Part shown: positions 36,747 to 50,900 of the stretch, piece by piece
Layout of the letters: every line of letters starts with the position of its first letter
Numbering within the stretch: position 1 is the stretch's first letter
From: Tagetes erecta
Taxonomy: Eukaryota; Streptophyta; Magnoliopsida; Asterales; Asteraceae
Length of the DNA: 64,000 bases
Assembly (NCBI GenBank): GCA_030867185.1
Contig: CM061493.1
Coordinates: 46,259,804-46,323,803, forward strand
Direction: 5' to 3'
Program-made: the position numbers and the translations under genes
Notes under the pieces: generated by a model
What the model saw: the letters and a program-made list of their open reading frames with translations, nothing else
Database searches by the model: none
Told to the model about the DNA's origin: nothing

Positions 36747-39675
36747 TGTCACACCCCCAAAATCCACTAACGGGGTTTTACCGTTAAGTGTGTGACAAAC
36801 CAGGATCTCAGTCATTAGTTACACCAAACGACACTATATGAATTTAAAAAAAAATAAGTGTCTCATTAAATGAGAAAATTTAATACAGAGTTAACGTTTA
36901 AAAGTTTGCGGAAGCGTAATCGAAATGTAATGTCGAAATATCAAATGTAAAATAAATGCGCAGAACACGCGCCCAACACGAGATACACAATCTAAATAGT
37001 CATTAAACTCAAAACATGATTTTTAATGCAAGAAATTGTTTAAATGAAAAGCCTTGACTCCATGCTATGTCCTAAGTGCATGGTACCCTAATGACTTGTA
37101 AAAGTGAAAGGCTAACAAGTGTCAACACGACGGTTGGTGAGTTCACATAGTAAGTATAAAATCCAGTAAGTTCAGTTGCAAGCAGAAATATAAATTAAGT
37201 ATGTCATTGTAGGTAGCTAGTCTACAGCACATGTCCTTAAAGGCTTATGTATCTGACCGAAGCTAACGTATGTACACATTAAGTGCATTTTGCCCGTTCG
37301 TACATTCCAGCAGGATGCACTGTAAGTATGTTAGGTTATTCAACACCCGTTCGACAGGTCCTTCTGTCGTGCTAGCGCGACTAGCCCAGGTGGGGTTTGT
37401 CAAACCGAGTAGTACTACTCAAAATTTCCCCGCTATTTCACAAATACTAACGGTCAACTAGGTATCCATGAGGTCTTTCATGAACAAAATAAAAGTTGCT
37501 CTAATCCAGACATGCGACATACAAAATTTGTAAATTCGTAAAAGTAATCGTCCGTGTTCAGCCCATAAAAGGGTAGAATAGTAAAAGAGCGGTTTAGTGA
37601 ACTCACCTTAGATAGCTAGCTAGTACTCTACACATCTTTTTGAACAATTCACATAAGCACACAACGGACAAGCATTTAGTCACCAATAGACTTCCTATTA
37701 GTACATATAACAAATAATATTTACCATTAGCACAATGTTTATTATACACGTGCAGTTGAGCTCTCTTTATAGAAGTTAAAGTGAAACATTGAGTAGTATT
37801 TTTATTCGGTTGCATCTGTGTTTATGTTCAAGTATTCACATCATTTAGATATCATAACTTGTATACCTTGAGTGTTTTTGTGAGTTTTATATATATTCCA
37901 CATGATATGCATTCGTACATATTTACACGTGTATATAAAATAATCTTTGTCATGTTCTTTGATAATATTTGTACTAAATTGTATAAACAAGCTTTGTTGG
38001 TATCGTTATTCAAATAGTAAGAATAGTAACAAGAATAGAGACAACAAAAATAATAATAATAGTAATAATGATAATGATAATAATTATAATTATAATACTA
38101 TGATAATAATAAAAAAAATAATAATATATGACTTATATCGTGGTTACATTGTGTTGTACTTATATCATCTGTGTTCGAGTCGAATTCTTTTCATAACAAA
38201 ATGAGTCCCTTATAATAATAGTAATAGTAATAATAATATGATGGTATCCTTTCTATTTAGAGCTCAACCCGCGACGTATCGTATAAAAGTTATATAATTT
38301 CTTAACTTGAGTTATACCTTTATATTTAGTTTTCATCCCCGTAGTTAGATATCACACGACAAGTCCCGTCACCAACAACCAAACATTAATGAACCACAGT
38401 CATAACAACAACATCATCCACACTAAGATCCCACAAAATAATATAACCACATTACTAGCTACCAATCAAGAACACCACAACCCGCTACCACCATCATGAC
38501 CATCACTTCGCACCATCATTCCCGCCAATAGACCATTGCAGCAAACACCTATGTCGTAACCAACCTGTTGCCTAAGTCAAGTAGCCCCCAACCATCACTG
38601 AACTACCATTGCTGCAATCATCAACCACAACTGTCACCACCAATTGTTGCTTCAGATCTGCTGTAGTGACACACTCACAATCACAGCATCCCCTAACAAC
38701 CCGAACCCACCTCATCGCTGCCCCCACTATGGTGGCATAACACCATCATCGCTGCCATAATATAAACCACCATCACATCCTCACCATTATAGCCGACACA
38801 TAACAACCATCAAACCATCACCTGCAACAACAACCCACTAACCGGAAAATGAGGAAGACGAAGGTGAAACCATAGCTGCCGCATCATTCAACGACTCATA
38901 TCTTCACCATCATTACGAGTTAGAGAGAGATTTTACCATCATTAGAACCGGGACGATGAGACGAAGAGAATGGTATATAATACTCACCATGAAACGCCGG
39001 AGTTTTGTCAGAAATTGGCCGGAAATGAGTAAGGTGGGGGGAATGGCGGCTGGGTGTGGGTTAGGGTTAGGGTTAGGGTTAGGGTTTGTATGTGCAAAAA
39101 TGATGAGAAGGAGATAGATGAAGAGTATTTATACTTAGGGTTTGTAAATGGGTTCATTTAAATAATACTGCGTTTCTAGAACCACGTCTCGTACCGTTTC
39201 ATGTCCGATTTATCTTCGAGTTTATGTTTCGTAATCGATTTCCCAAATCGTCGTAAAATACTATTTTATTTGTTAATACCTCAAGTGTTTGGACGAGTTT
39301 GAGCGGGTACGCGGTTACACAACATTTCTAATCATTTTAGTTAAATTTCGTTTAAACACTCTAAAGTTTAATTATTATAATAGACTGACAATAACATTCA
39401 TGGCCTTATAACACTTCAAGTTATCATTTGGGTTTCGGTTAACGGCGTATGGCTCTATCCGTATTCCTTATACGTTTTGCCGTTAACATAATTGTTTGTT
39501 ATATAATCGATTACTTTGACCTTCTTATAAGTTTATTAAATGGTATTAATATCTTGGTGAGCACTCGTCGTAACGTATTGGGCCTTAAGGCCCATTCACT
39601 TAAAATTTATATTGAGATAATATAATTTAACAGAGTTGTGTTAATGGAGTTAACCCGAAATTCTCGGGTGTCACA
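36747..39675 (-). repeat. Gypsy-type LTR, block B copy (2929 bp)
   Basis: Collinear with 2236-5185, with few substitutions and small indels, including a deletion near 38840 and a longer TTAGGG tract (39058-39087). The minus-strand TATAAATA is at 39126-39133. It is followed on the right by the polypurine cassette and, 86 bases later, by reductase pseudogene B. Confidence 0.85.
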
Positions 39676-39761
39676 TCATCCCCTTGTTGAAGGAATTTTC
39701 GTCCCGAAAATTGGATACGGTTGTTCTGAATTATTATTTTATTAATTCGCAAACCATTAAA
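39676..39761. other. Junction between LTR debris and pseudogene B
   Basis: 39676-39725 is the polypurine cassette. It then jumps at a shared GTTGTT to sequence matching 5345-5375 of block A, and again, at GCAAAC, to CATTAAAATGG before the reductase ATG. Copy A has tttgcag/CACACCATTAAAATGG here, so copy B has lost its upstream exon, splice acceptor and promoter. Confidence 0.7.
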
Positions 39762-41599
39762 ATGGCTCGTTCTGCATTGGATGAAATGTCAGAATCTGGT
39801 GCCTTTTTTAGAAGTCCTTCAACATTTCGTAGTTTCATCTCACGAGATCCAAATTCCACATTTCCGGCTGAGCCCGGAAGATATCATTTATATATCTCGT
39901 ATGCTTGCCCTTGGGCCTCTAGGTGTCTTGCCTACTTAAAGATCAAAGGACTTGACAAAGCCATTGATTTCACGGTATCTTACAGTTTTTAGTCATTATA
40001 ATGTTTTCTCTATTCAAAGTTGGTAGTTGTGACAATTTTAACTCATCTACCTAAAACTGAATCAAATTGATTTATCTAATCTCAAAATTCATAAAACACA
40101 ACCAACTTTGCTTTAAATTTTCTTTTCTTAAATTGGAACTTGAAAGTCACCAAAAGTGTATTCAAATGGTTATGACCTACTTAGTCTCTTTTTGAAAATA
40201 ATTAGATTATAATTTTTGGTGTAGCGGCTCGTAAAACACAACCAACTTTTGTCCATTTTATATTTTGGGTAACCAACTTTGCTTTACCCATAAAACTTCT
40301 CAAACTTCGTACATATTTCTGTTTAAGGTAAATATATAACCTTAGTATAGTTTTTATCTTTTAACCCGTATATAATTCATTAATTGTTTAGAAAACTAAA
40401 AAGGGACAATAACATTTGGCGACAGTTAACAAATAAGGGTTAACACTTATGCTAATTCTAGTCAGTTAAACCAATATGGGAGAGAACAAAGGAAAGTGAT
40501 GAGCACATGGGATGGGTCTTTCCTGACACCGAAATAGAGCAATCGGGGGCTGCTCCAGACCATATTAATGGAGCAAACACCATACGAGCATTATATGAGC
40601 TTTCAAGTGAAAACTACTCTGGCAAATACATTGTTCCCGTATGTATACCTATGTTTTTCAACCATTTAAATCTCTCTCGTATATGTTTTTATTATGTTGA
40701 ATTATGCATTATGATGCTTGGATATAGGTTCTGTGGGATAAGAAACTAAAGACAATCGTGAATAATGAGAGTGAAGAGATCATTCGCATGATCAATATCG
40801 AGTTCAATGAAATAGCAGAAAATCCATCCTTGGATCTTTACCCGTCTCATTTACAAACCTAAATAAACGAGTTAAATGGCTGCATTTACAGTGGGATAAA
40901 CAATGGTGTTTACAAATGTGGGTTTGCTAAGAAGCAATGGCTTATGAGGAGGTATTAGTTTCTTGTATAATCTAAAAATATACTTTTCTCTCATTACTAA
41001 AGGTGGTTTTTTTGTCTTTATGTTGGTATGTAGGCTGCTAAACAGTTGTATGAAGCTCTTGACAAATGTGAAGAAATACATAGAAAACAGCGATACTTAT
41101 GTGGGAACTCATTAACCGAGGCAGATGTTCGCCTGTTTGTCACCCTCATAAGGTTTGATGAGGTAATTTTACGTTCACCCTTAAAAATCTGTCGTAAGAT
41201 TTGGTGGGTTCTAATGGTTACGATAACTCTGCCGTGTTGTAATAACTTGTTAAATCTTTCTTTAGTATCTGTTTTGTTTTGGCCTTAAATGTTTTTAGCT
41301 CAAATCATAGGCATTGTTCATAACGTGTACCATATAATCTATTATTGAATTCGACATAAATGCAGGTTTATGCAGTTCACTTTAAGTGTAATAAGAAACT
41401 GCTACGTGAGTATCCGAATCTGTTCAATTACACAAAAGACTTGTTCCAAATCTCAGGTATGAGTAGCACTGTTAACATGGAACATATCAAGAAACATTAC
41501 TATGGAAGTCATCCTTCTATTAACCCATTCGGAATCATCCCTTTGGTCCCGAATATCAACTATCTCTCACCTCATGATCGGGACCGATTTGCTAGTTAG
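39762..41599 (+). pseudogene. Glutathionyl-hydroquinone reductase (xi-class GST), pseudogene B
   Basis: Exons 39762-39974, 40462-40638, 40728-40951, 41034-41162 and 41366-41599 match copy A exon for exon. The catalytic motif is intact (Cys-Pro-Trp-Ala, codons 49-52) and the intron 1 donor is normal (ACG/gtatct). The TAA at codon 175 (40860-40862) is the same as in copy A. In addition, exon 3 has lost one base near 40937-40942 (224 instead of 225 bp), and a conserved Trp just after the stop (near 40882) is Cys. Intron 4 is 203 bp, the uninterrupted ancestral state. Upstream sequence is replaced by LTR debris. Introns are retained, so it arose by DNA duplication, not retrotransposition. It is non-functional on sequence grounds. 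Confidence 0.9.
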
Positions 41600-41727
41600 T
41601 TAACTACAGTATATCGCGTCTATTATTATGTACCTGAGCTTTCTTTGTTACAATATTTGTTATCTTTGTTACAAAACTTGTATTTTGCTGTAAGGAGAAT
41701 GTTTGTGTTGTGTATTATTGGTCAAAC

Positions 41728-43372
41728 TGTCACACCCCCAATTTCCACTAACGGAGTTATGCCGTTTGGGGCGTGACATACCAGGATCTCATTGCCATTA
41801 GTTACATTGAACGACCTCTATATGAATTTGAAAAACCAACATTTATAAAAACCATGTTTAAAATAAATTTAAGTGCGGAAGCATAAGTAAAAATCCAACA
41901 TTCAATGCGTAAACCACGCGTCCAAAACCATAATTAAATAAAAATAAAAGGAGTTTAAATGCAATTATGACTCAACCAATGCATGCTCCTAATCCGTGCA
42001 CAGTACCTGAGAAAGACATGCTAAATCGAGTCAACACTAGGTTGGTGAGTTCACAGGTTTAGATAAATAAAAATACAACAACAGCCGATAATGTAAAATA
42101 CAATTATATCGTTGGGTAGCGAACCCAGTTTCTTATTATTTAAGCGTTTCGATACCGAGCTGACTGAGATTTATTTGCGCCTCGACACCATTGCTACAAC
42201 AATGGACCAACAACATAGGACAATTCACACCTACCCGGCTCCCAGCCGAGGGTGGGGTTTGTCAAACCCAGTAGTACTACCCGAACAACCCGAACCACCA
42301 TTGCTGCAATCATCAACCACAACTGTCACCACCCGTTGTTGCTTCAGATTTGCTGTAGCGACACACTCACCATCACAGCAGCCCCTAACAACCCGAACCC
42401 ACCTCGTCGCCGCCCCCACTATGGTGGCATAACACCATCATCGCTGCCATAATATAAACCACCATCACATCCTCACCATTATAGCCGACGCATAACAACC
42501 ATCAAACCATCACCTGCAACAACAACCCACTAACCTGAAATTGGGTTCTCTCTCGCCGGAAAATGAGGAAGACGAAGGTGAAACCATAGCTGCCGCATCA
42601 TTCAACGACTCATATCTTCACCATCATTACGAGTTAGAGAGAGATTTTACCATCATTAGAACCGGGACGATGAGACGAAGAGAGTGGTATATAATACTCA
42701 CCATGAAACGCCGGAGTTTTGTCAGAAATTGGCCGGAAATGAGTAAGGTGGGGGAGTGGCGGCTGGGTGTGGGTTAGGGTTTGTAAGTGCAAAAATGATG
42801 AGAAGGAGATAGATGAAGAGTATTTATACTTAGGGTTTGTAAATGGGTTCATTTAAATCAAATACTGCGTATCTAGAACCACGTCTCGTACCGTTTCATG
42901 TCCGATTTATCTTCGAGGTTATGTTTCGTAATCGATTTCCCAAATCGTCGTAAAATACTATTTTATTTGTTAATACCTCAAGTGTTTGGACGTGTTTGAG
43001 CGGGTACGCGGTTACACTACATTTCTAATCATTTTAGTTAAATTTCGTTTAAACTCTCTAAAGTATAATTATTATAATAGACTGACAATAACATTCATGG
43101 CCTTATAACACTTCAAATTATCATTTGGGTTTCGGTTAACGTCGTATGGCTCTATCCGTATTCCTTATACGTTTTGCCGTTAACATAATTGTTTGTTATA
43201 TAATCGATTACTTTGACCTTCTTAGAAGTTTATAAAATGGTATTAATATCTTGGTGAGCACTCGTCGTAACGTATTGGGCCTTAAGGCCCATTCACTTAA
43301 AATGTATATTGAGATAATATAATTTAACAGAGTTGTGTTAATGGAGTTAACCCGAAATTCTCGGGTGTCACA
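41728..43372 (-). repeat. Chimeric, internally deleted gypsy-type LTR
   Basis: The outer ends are intact (TGTCACACC at 41728, GGGTGTCACA at 43372). The left 560 bp belong to a related but different LTR, while 42290-43372 match 4090-5185 of block A closely. About 1.2 kb is missing at the joint, near AGTAGTACTACCCG (42270-42283). Its left edge cuts pseudogene B's 3' flank after GGTCAAAC. The polypurine cassette lies on its right, so it is a 3'-type LTR for sequence on the right. Confidence 0.7.
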
Positions 43373-45019
43373 TCATCCCCTTGTTGAAGGAATTTTCGTC
43401 CCGAAAATTGGATACGGTTGTTAAAATAAGTTTGAAAATGAAAGAATTTAGGGTTTAGAGTTCCGAGTTGTCACATCCATGTTCCCAAAAACATGTCAGT
43501 CCTATAGCATATAAATTCACTAAATTTATATTTACTTAGTTGTTCTGAATTATTATTTTATTAATTCGCAAACATTCGTGTATTAACTCACGTGATCTGG
43601 TAAGTCCTTGGGTTGCCGTTAAATGTAACTGTTTGTGTAACAAGTGGCACGTTTAAATCAACTAATTAAATGTTAAGTATAATTTCATTAACGGAAATAA
43701 CGGGATTTAGTTAACGGAGTTAATCTGAATTTTTAGGGTGTCACATCATCCCTTTGTTGAAAGAATTTTCGTCCCAAAAATTTAACCAATAATATTAGTA
43801 TTAGATGTTGTCATTTGAAATAGTTAAAGATTCTTGTAACTTATTTGATTTTTCACACTCCTACGTTGACTCCGGTTCGTGCTTCTAAGTTCTAACAAAC
43901 ATTGATTCTAGTGATCTTACAGTGTTTAAGTGTTTTGAATCCGTTGCCTACAGTTCCCCCGGATTTTTCCGTGAAACGTTGTTGTTCATTGATTAGGACG
44001 ACGAGTGTTCCATCAGATGACAGCTTGTGTACCCAGTTTATATTTTTTTTAACTGATTCCAGGATTTCAAGTTGTCTAATGTATCATAGTTTTAATTGGG
44101 ATTCTAATGTTTTTGGACGGAATTTATAACTAGCGATTTCTATACTGTATGTTTCGGGGATTTAGAGTAACGAGTTACATGTTGTTATTTAGCTACTCGA
44201 GAACCGAGTCCTAACTAAAGAGTTCATTTGTTGATATAGATTGTTAAACTAAGTCAACTTGTGTACAAGGTAAACCGTGTGTAGGTACTTGACTTTATTA
44301 AAGAAGCGTTGTCAAAACGCGGTCTCAAGGATGTCATGGACATTCTAAATAACAGATTAGGAATGAATTTTGATACTATCAATATGTTCGGACGCACGTG
44401 AATTAAGCAAGAATGATCAAGGAAATTAATAAGTATTCATGATTCGTTGTGGTCAATAGAAAAAGTGATTGGATGACGTAGGGTAAAATGTTATTAATGT
44501 TTGCTTACTGAAGTAGTATTAAAATGAAAGTGTCTGTGTTACATGAGGTGTTCCTAATCCTTTGGAGTACAATCGATTTTCTCTTTGATGCAATCTGAGT
44601 GTTACGGTTAGAAGTGTGCCGGGGTGTATATGATACGGCAAGCATTTTCTCACATAGAAGGTTTTCAAGAATGTTATCTTAGACTTCACCATACATTTGT
44701 TTCCATAGTTTTTACAACTACAATATCTCTGTATTTCATTCCACTTCCTGCGCATGATCACAGTTTCATGCTGATCATCTCATTACAAAGTTCTTCTGAT
44801 TGTTTAGTGTTTTAACCTAGATAGTTTTATGGTTGTGTTACTGTGTTATCCAGCTCTTGTTGTTACGTGATTTCCGTTGTATCTTCTGATTTTTAATTCC
44901 TACAACATTAGCCGAAGACATGCGTTCTTATGGGCACATATTTTAATTGAACTCCAGGGTAATGTTTACAAGGGGGTGATGGAGTATGCGATAAACAAAC
45001 CATTTTCTCATAGAGGCAC
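43373..45019 (-). other. Polypurine cassette, truncated LTR start and internal remnant (block B)
   Basis: Collinear with 5186-6838: cassette 43373-43422, truncated LTR 43423-43745, internal remnant 43746-45019. No coding frame of note. Confidence 0.6.
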
Positions 45020-46681
45020 TGTGACAACCCGCAAATATAAGTTAACACTGTTAGCTCAATCTCGCTCATTCTACTAATTTCTCATTATTATTTCGCTCGC
45101 CCGTTTATATGAGTTAAATTATATACAGTGTAGGGTTCATTTTGTAGATAACGGAATCCAGTTTAATAACTTTTGAAGCGAATTAAATAAACTAATAAAG
45201 TATAGGGGCCAAAGTGTAAATTAGAAAGTTATTACCCAAACCCTAGCCCCACCCAACCTCATTCACGTTTTCTTCTTTTTCTCTGCGGCTAATTCAAGAA
45301 AACTCACATCCACATCAAAATAATCCTCATCATCTCATCGATGTTGTTACCGGCGACCCAAACAGGAGGCGGTAGTACCGCGCTATCATCCTCACCCCCC
45401 ACCATCGACCGTCGCCTTATTCTTTCTTTTTGTTCTGGTGAGTTTTCACGCATAGGACTTGATAAATAATGAATGTGTAGCTCTGTGTAGTATGTATGCG
45501 ATTGCACTGTATGATTATACAGAAATGTATGTTTGAAGCAAGTATGTATGTGTTAGGGTATGTATGTAAATAAGCAACATCAGTAGCGCCTATATGTGGT
45601 TGTTAATCGATGAGAAGCATCGATATTTTATGCATATGTATGTATCAGATTATGTGTGTGTGTGCTAGAGTAGAAAAATATAGCAGCAAATTGATATAAT
45701 GAATGTATATGAACCTTATGTGTGTGATTGTATATATAGTATGTGTGTGTATGATCTATTATGCATATGTGGGTGTATGGGGGTATAAACTGTTATGTAT
45801 ACGTGCGTGTTTGTGTATATATATGTACGGTTTAGATGCGTAATTATGAATGTATGTATGTGTATGTATGATTGGAATGTATAGCAGCAACGATAGTAGA
45901 TTAACAGCAGTGAGTATATATGTTTTCACATATTGATTTGTAGGTATTACTATTGAGTGGGAATTGTATGAAAGTATTGTATGTATATACATATTCAGCG
46001 TGTATGTATAGATGAACTAGAAAATCGCAGCAGCATGTATAGGTAGCAATTTCAATACGTTCGTGTATATATTCATAAGAAACAGAATAGGAATCGACTT
46101 TATGGATGATACATTACTATGCATGTTATGTGTTATTATGTATGTATATGTATAATATTGCAGCGCAGAGTGTATAGATGGAGCATGTATTGAACAGGAA
46201 GTTGCATATATGAATTGTATTATATATGTAGTTGTATAACCAAATTTCAGCATGTATGCGTTAAATTGAATGAACGATGAATATGGTTTGTAAATGTGTA
46301 TAGATGCAATATATTGATTCAATAAGGGTCTCGTATGTGAGGTAAATATATATGCATGGTGTTATGTATATATGTTTATATGTAGTGTTTGTTGCTGGAG
46401 TTTTGTACGTGTGAACCATAAGTAACATCCAAGTATGCGTATATGCATCTATGTGTAGAAATATGTATATATATGAATCAACATGTATTGGGTTATATAT
46501 TGGATGTGAATCAACATGTATGCGGTAGTATTTTGTATGTATGTATAGTTGTACACCAGAATGTATTATATGTATGTATATAAGTTTAAGTTCTTAGATA
46601 GTAATTGGTATTTAATTAATAAGCAGGTCGTAAGGCGATTTAGGAAATCTGTGTTGCATATCTCCTGTGTTCCTGTGCGCT
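45020..46681 (+). repeat. Gypsy-type LTR, 3' part missing (block B)
   Basis: It starts TGTGACAACCCGC and matches 6839-8505, including the TGTATG-rich middle and the break at GTGCGC against the copia gag fragment. Confidence 0.7.
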
Positions 46682-47493
46682 CCATTTTGAGTAATCACGG
46701 TTCGCTCCATTTTGTTTGTCTCCACCACTAGATGTACTATTTTGGCCACGGTTTTGGTTGTAATTACCTCGACCACGTCCACCCCCGCGCCCCCTAGACC
46801 CACAACCACGGCCTCGGTTTGTCTCGCGAGAGTTCGATCTAGATGAAGAACTAGAAGATGCATCAAAATTATTAAACATTAACTTACTTTGATTGTCGGG
46901 CTCTTCTTCTCTAATTCGCTCTTCATATGCCTTTAACAGACCCATTGCGTCTTCAAATCCAATTGTTTTAAGATCTTCAATTGACGCTATAATCTGTATG
47001 TATCGACTTCGTGGTAAACCTGAAAGAATTTCTTCACGAGTTTTGACTATGGTATGACTTCTCCAAGTGACGCGGATTTAGAAGAAATCCCCGATAGCTT
47101 GGAGGCAAAGTCATCAATGGTCTCAAACTCCTTCATCTTTAAGCCCTCGAACTCGGTCATTAAAGTGTGTAATCTAGCTTCTTTTACTCTATCCGCACCT
47201 TGATTATGGGTCTTGATCGCTTCCCACATCTCTTTTATAGTAGTCAAATTGCCAATTTGAAGCAATAGACTTTCCGGTATCGCTTGAAATAGCACCGCCA
47301 TGGCCGTATCATTCTTCTCGGCATTGTTTCATCCGGGATCAATCGCATCCCAAACTTTATGGTCCTTAAACAACACGCGCATACGAATCGCCCAAGTCAT
47401 ATAATTTGTCGCGGTGAGCATCGGGCACTGAAACGAGTTCAGGTTCATTGTCGTTTCTTTTGTTTTTGAAGCTTCACCCGGTTTATCACTCAT
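46682..47493 (-). pseudogene. Decayed Ty1/copia gag (block B copy)
   Basis: The same fragment as at 8506-9316, starting MSDKPGEASKT at 47493. The frameshift of copy A is absent, so LLLQIGNLTTIKEMWEAIK reads through. However, TCA has become TGA in the IDPG(S)NNAEK segment (47331-47329), and the stop after SASLGEVIP is shared. The RGG-rich tail is present; the zinc knuckle is lost at the LTR junction. It is non-functional. Confidence 0.8.
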
Positions 47494-47908
47494 AATTGAC
47501 TTTGTCTTTTTTTCTTTTGTATGTTTGCGACATCGATGGAGATGACAGAATATCCAGCTCTTTAAGCGCAACTTGGATATAATTTAGAACACCCTCCTTT
47601 CAGTCGGAGCTTTATGGTTCGAACTTGGGTTCCAAGGTTTGCTCTGATTCCAATTAAAGTAATTAATTGATATCAAACCAAAACAAAACTCTCTATTGGC
47701 TAAACACCCAATATTATTATCAAGAAACTCACTCAAAACTTGATTACCATCCCTAACCCAAAACATGGCTATTTATAATCTAACCTATCACATTAGATTA
47801 TAACTAGGATTGTTATGAATCCTAATCCTACACAACTAGGAAACATATTTAATATTGCAACCTAATTCTAACTCAATTAGGAAGCCTTTCTTCTTGGCAA
47901 AAAAAAAA
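47494..47908 (-). repeat. Copia leader, primer site and LTR remnant (block B)
   Basis: Counterpart of 9317-9731. The primer site TTGGAATCAGAGCAAACC is slightly better preserved here (47653-47636). TATAAATA is on the minus strand at 47777-47770. Confidence 0.5.
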
Positions 47909-50900
47909 CTTCAAGGCACAGGATCGATGAACAAAGAACAACTTTATTATTGCAAGAGAAAACCCACTCAAAAACTCGTTACAATAATTCTCTATTGTTG
48001 GTCCATAACAAAGCTTCTACCAAAGTCTTATATTTATAGTTCTAACCTACACATGTTAGACTATAACACAAATAGCTAAACCATGATTAATTCCTAAATA
48101 TTAGTGATTTAACCAACTAGTCGTATCCTATTTAAACTCTACCAACTTGTAGATTTGGTTTAGGAAATTACTCCAACAATCACTCTTTTTAATTTCTAAA
48201 CCAAATTAAGCAGACTCTTAACTCTAAACCCTGTTTCGTCGATCTCGATTCTTCTTGAGCTTTCTTTAATCTTGATTCATCTTATCGTAACCATGACTCG
48301 ATTATCCACTTGAATTCACGATCTTTGACAACTCCTTAAAGAAACATAATCGACACTTAAAACATGGTTGGAATGCGATCGTTTATTATTGTATTCCTTA
48401 AACTTTGCTAATTTGAATTCGCGACAAAAACGACTTTATTTTCGTAAGGCTTTGGCTTTGGTTTGTCGGTTCCCGGAATTGACAAACAAGATCAGCAACG
48501 GCTTCATGAAGCAATCGCCCGACGTCCCTAGTTGGATCTTCCTTGGCCTTTTCTATCAACTGCCAATAGATCTTACTTGGTCTACTTCATTCGGCCTTAG
48601 ATCTCTACTTGGCAAAAAGGATTTGCCCTAGATCTCTTCATGATGACGACAAGCTTCCTTGCGGCGGCTAGATCTTTAATCAATCCCGGGTACCTAGAAC
48701 TTGGATCTTGATTCGACCAAGCTCTGATACCACTTCCAGGCACAGGATCGATAACAAACAACAACTTTATTATTGCAAGAGAAAACTCACTCAAAAACTC
48801 GTTACAACAATTCTCTATTGTTTGTCCATAACAAAGCTTCTACCAAAGTCTTATATTTATAGTTCTAACCTACACGTGCTAGACTATAGCACAAATAGCT
48901 AAACCATGATTAATTCCTAAACATTAGGGATTTAACTGAACTAGTCGTATCCTATTTAAACTCTACCAACTTGTAGATTCGGTTTAGGAAATTACTCCAA
49001 CAATCACCCTTTTAATTTCTAAACCAAATTAAGCAGACTCTTAACTCCAAACCCTGTTTCGTCGATCTCGATTCTTCTTGAGCTTTCTTTAATCTTGATT
49101 CATCTTATCGGTAACCATGACTCGATTATCCACTTGAATTCACGATCTTTGACAACTCCTTAAAGAAACATAATCGACACTTAAAACATGGTTTGAATGC
49201 GATCGTTTATGATTGTATTCCTTAAACTTTGCTAATTTGAATTTGCGACAAAAACGACTTTATTTTCGTAAGGCTTTGGCTTTGGTTTGTCGGTTCCCGG
49301 AATTGACAAACAAGATCAGCAACGGCTTCATGAAGCAATCGCCCGACGTCCCTAGTTGGATCTTCCTTGGCCTTTTCTATCAACTGCCAATAGATCTTAC
49401 TTGGTCTACTTCATTCGGCCTTAGATATCTACTTGGCAAAAAGGATTTGCCCTAGATCTCTTCATGATGACGACAAGCTTCCTTGCGGCGGCTAGATCTT
49501 TAATCAATCCCTGGTACCTAGAACTTGGATCTTGATTCGACCAAGCTCTGATACCACTTCCAGGCACAGGATCGATAACAAACAACAACTTTATTATTGC
49601 AAGAGAAAACTCACTCAAAAACTCGTTACAACAATTCTCTATTGTTTGTCCATAACAAAGCTTCTACCAAAGTCTTATATTTATAGTTCTAACCTACACG
49701 TGCTAGACTATAGCACAAATAGCTAAACCATGACTAATTCCTAAACATTAGGGATTTAACTGAACTAGTCGTATCCTATTTAAACTCTACCAACTTGTAG
49801 ATTTGGTTTAGGAAATTACTCCAACAATCACCCTTTTAATTTCTAAACCAAATTAAGCAGACTCTTAACTCCAAACCCTGTTTCGTCGATCTCGATTCTT
49901 CTTGAGCTTTCTTTAATCTTGATTCATCTTATCGGTAACCATGACTCGATTATCCACTTGAATTCACGATCTTTGACAACTCCTTAAAGAAACATAATCG
50001 ACACTTAAAACATGGTTTGAATGCGATCGTTTATGATTGTATTCCTTAAACTTTGCTAATTTGAATTTGCGACAAAAACGACTTTATTTTCGTAAGGCTT
50101 TGGCTTTGGTTTGTCGGTTCCCGGAATTGACAAACAAGATCAGCAACGGCTTCATGAAGCAATCGCCCGACGTCCCTAGTTGGATCTTCCTTGGCCTTTT
50201 CTATCAACTGCCAATAGATCTTACTTGGTCTACTTCATTCGGCCTTAGATCTCTACTTGGCAAAAAGGATTTGCCCTAGATCTCTTCATGATGACGACAA
50301 GCTTCCTTGCGGCGGCTAGATCTTTAATCAATCCCTGGTACCTAGAACTTGGATCTTGATTCGACCAAGCTCTGATACCACTTCCAGGCACAGGATCGAT
50401 AACAAACAACAACTTTATTATTGCAAGAGAAAACTCACTCAAAAACTCGTTACAACAATTCTCTATTGTTTGTCCATAACAAAGCTTCTACCAAAGTCTT
50501 ATATTTATAGTTCTAACCTACACGTGCTAGACTATAGCACAAATAGCTAAACCATGATTAATTCCTAAACATTAGGGATTTAACTGAACTAGTCGTATCC
50601 TATTTAAACTCTACCAACTTGTAGATTTGGTTTAGGAAATTACTCCAACAATCACCCTTTTAATTTCTAAACCAAATTAAGCAGACTCTTAACTCCAAAC
50701 CCTGTTTCGTCGATCTCGATTCTTCTTGAGCTTTCTTTAATCTTGATTCATCTTATCGGTAACCATGACTCGATTATCCACGAATTCACGATCTTTGACA
50801 ACTCCTTAAAGAAACATAATCGACACTTAAAACATGGTTTGAATGCGATCGTTTATGATTGTATTCCTTAAACTTTGCTAATTTGAATTTGCGACAAAAA

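Noticed and set aside
39058..39087. TTAGGG units as an interstitial telomere
   Set aside because: Only four units, variable among three LTR copies, inside an LTR; plant telomeres are usually TTTAGGG.
39676..43372. Pseudogene B as internal cargo of a single LTR retrotransposon
   Set aside because: No primer binding site lies inside the right LTR, and both LTRs have a polypurine cassette on their right side, so they are two 3'-type LTRs and not a 5'/3' pair.
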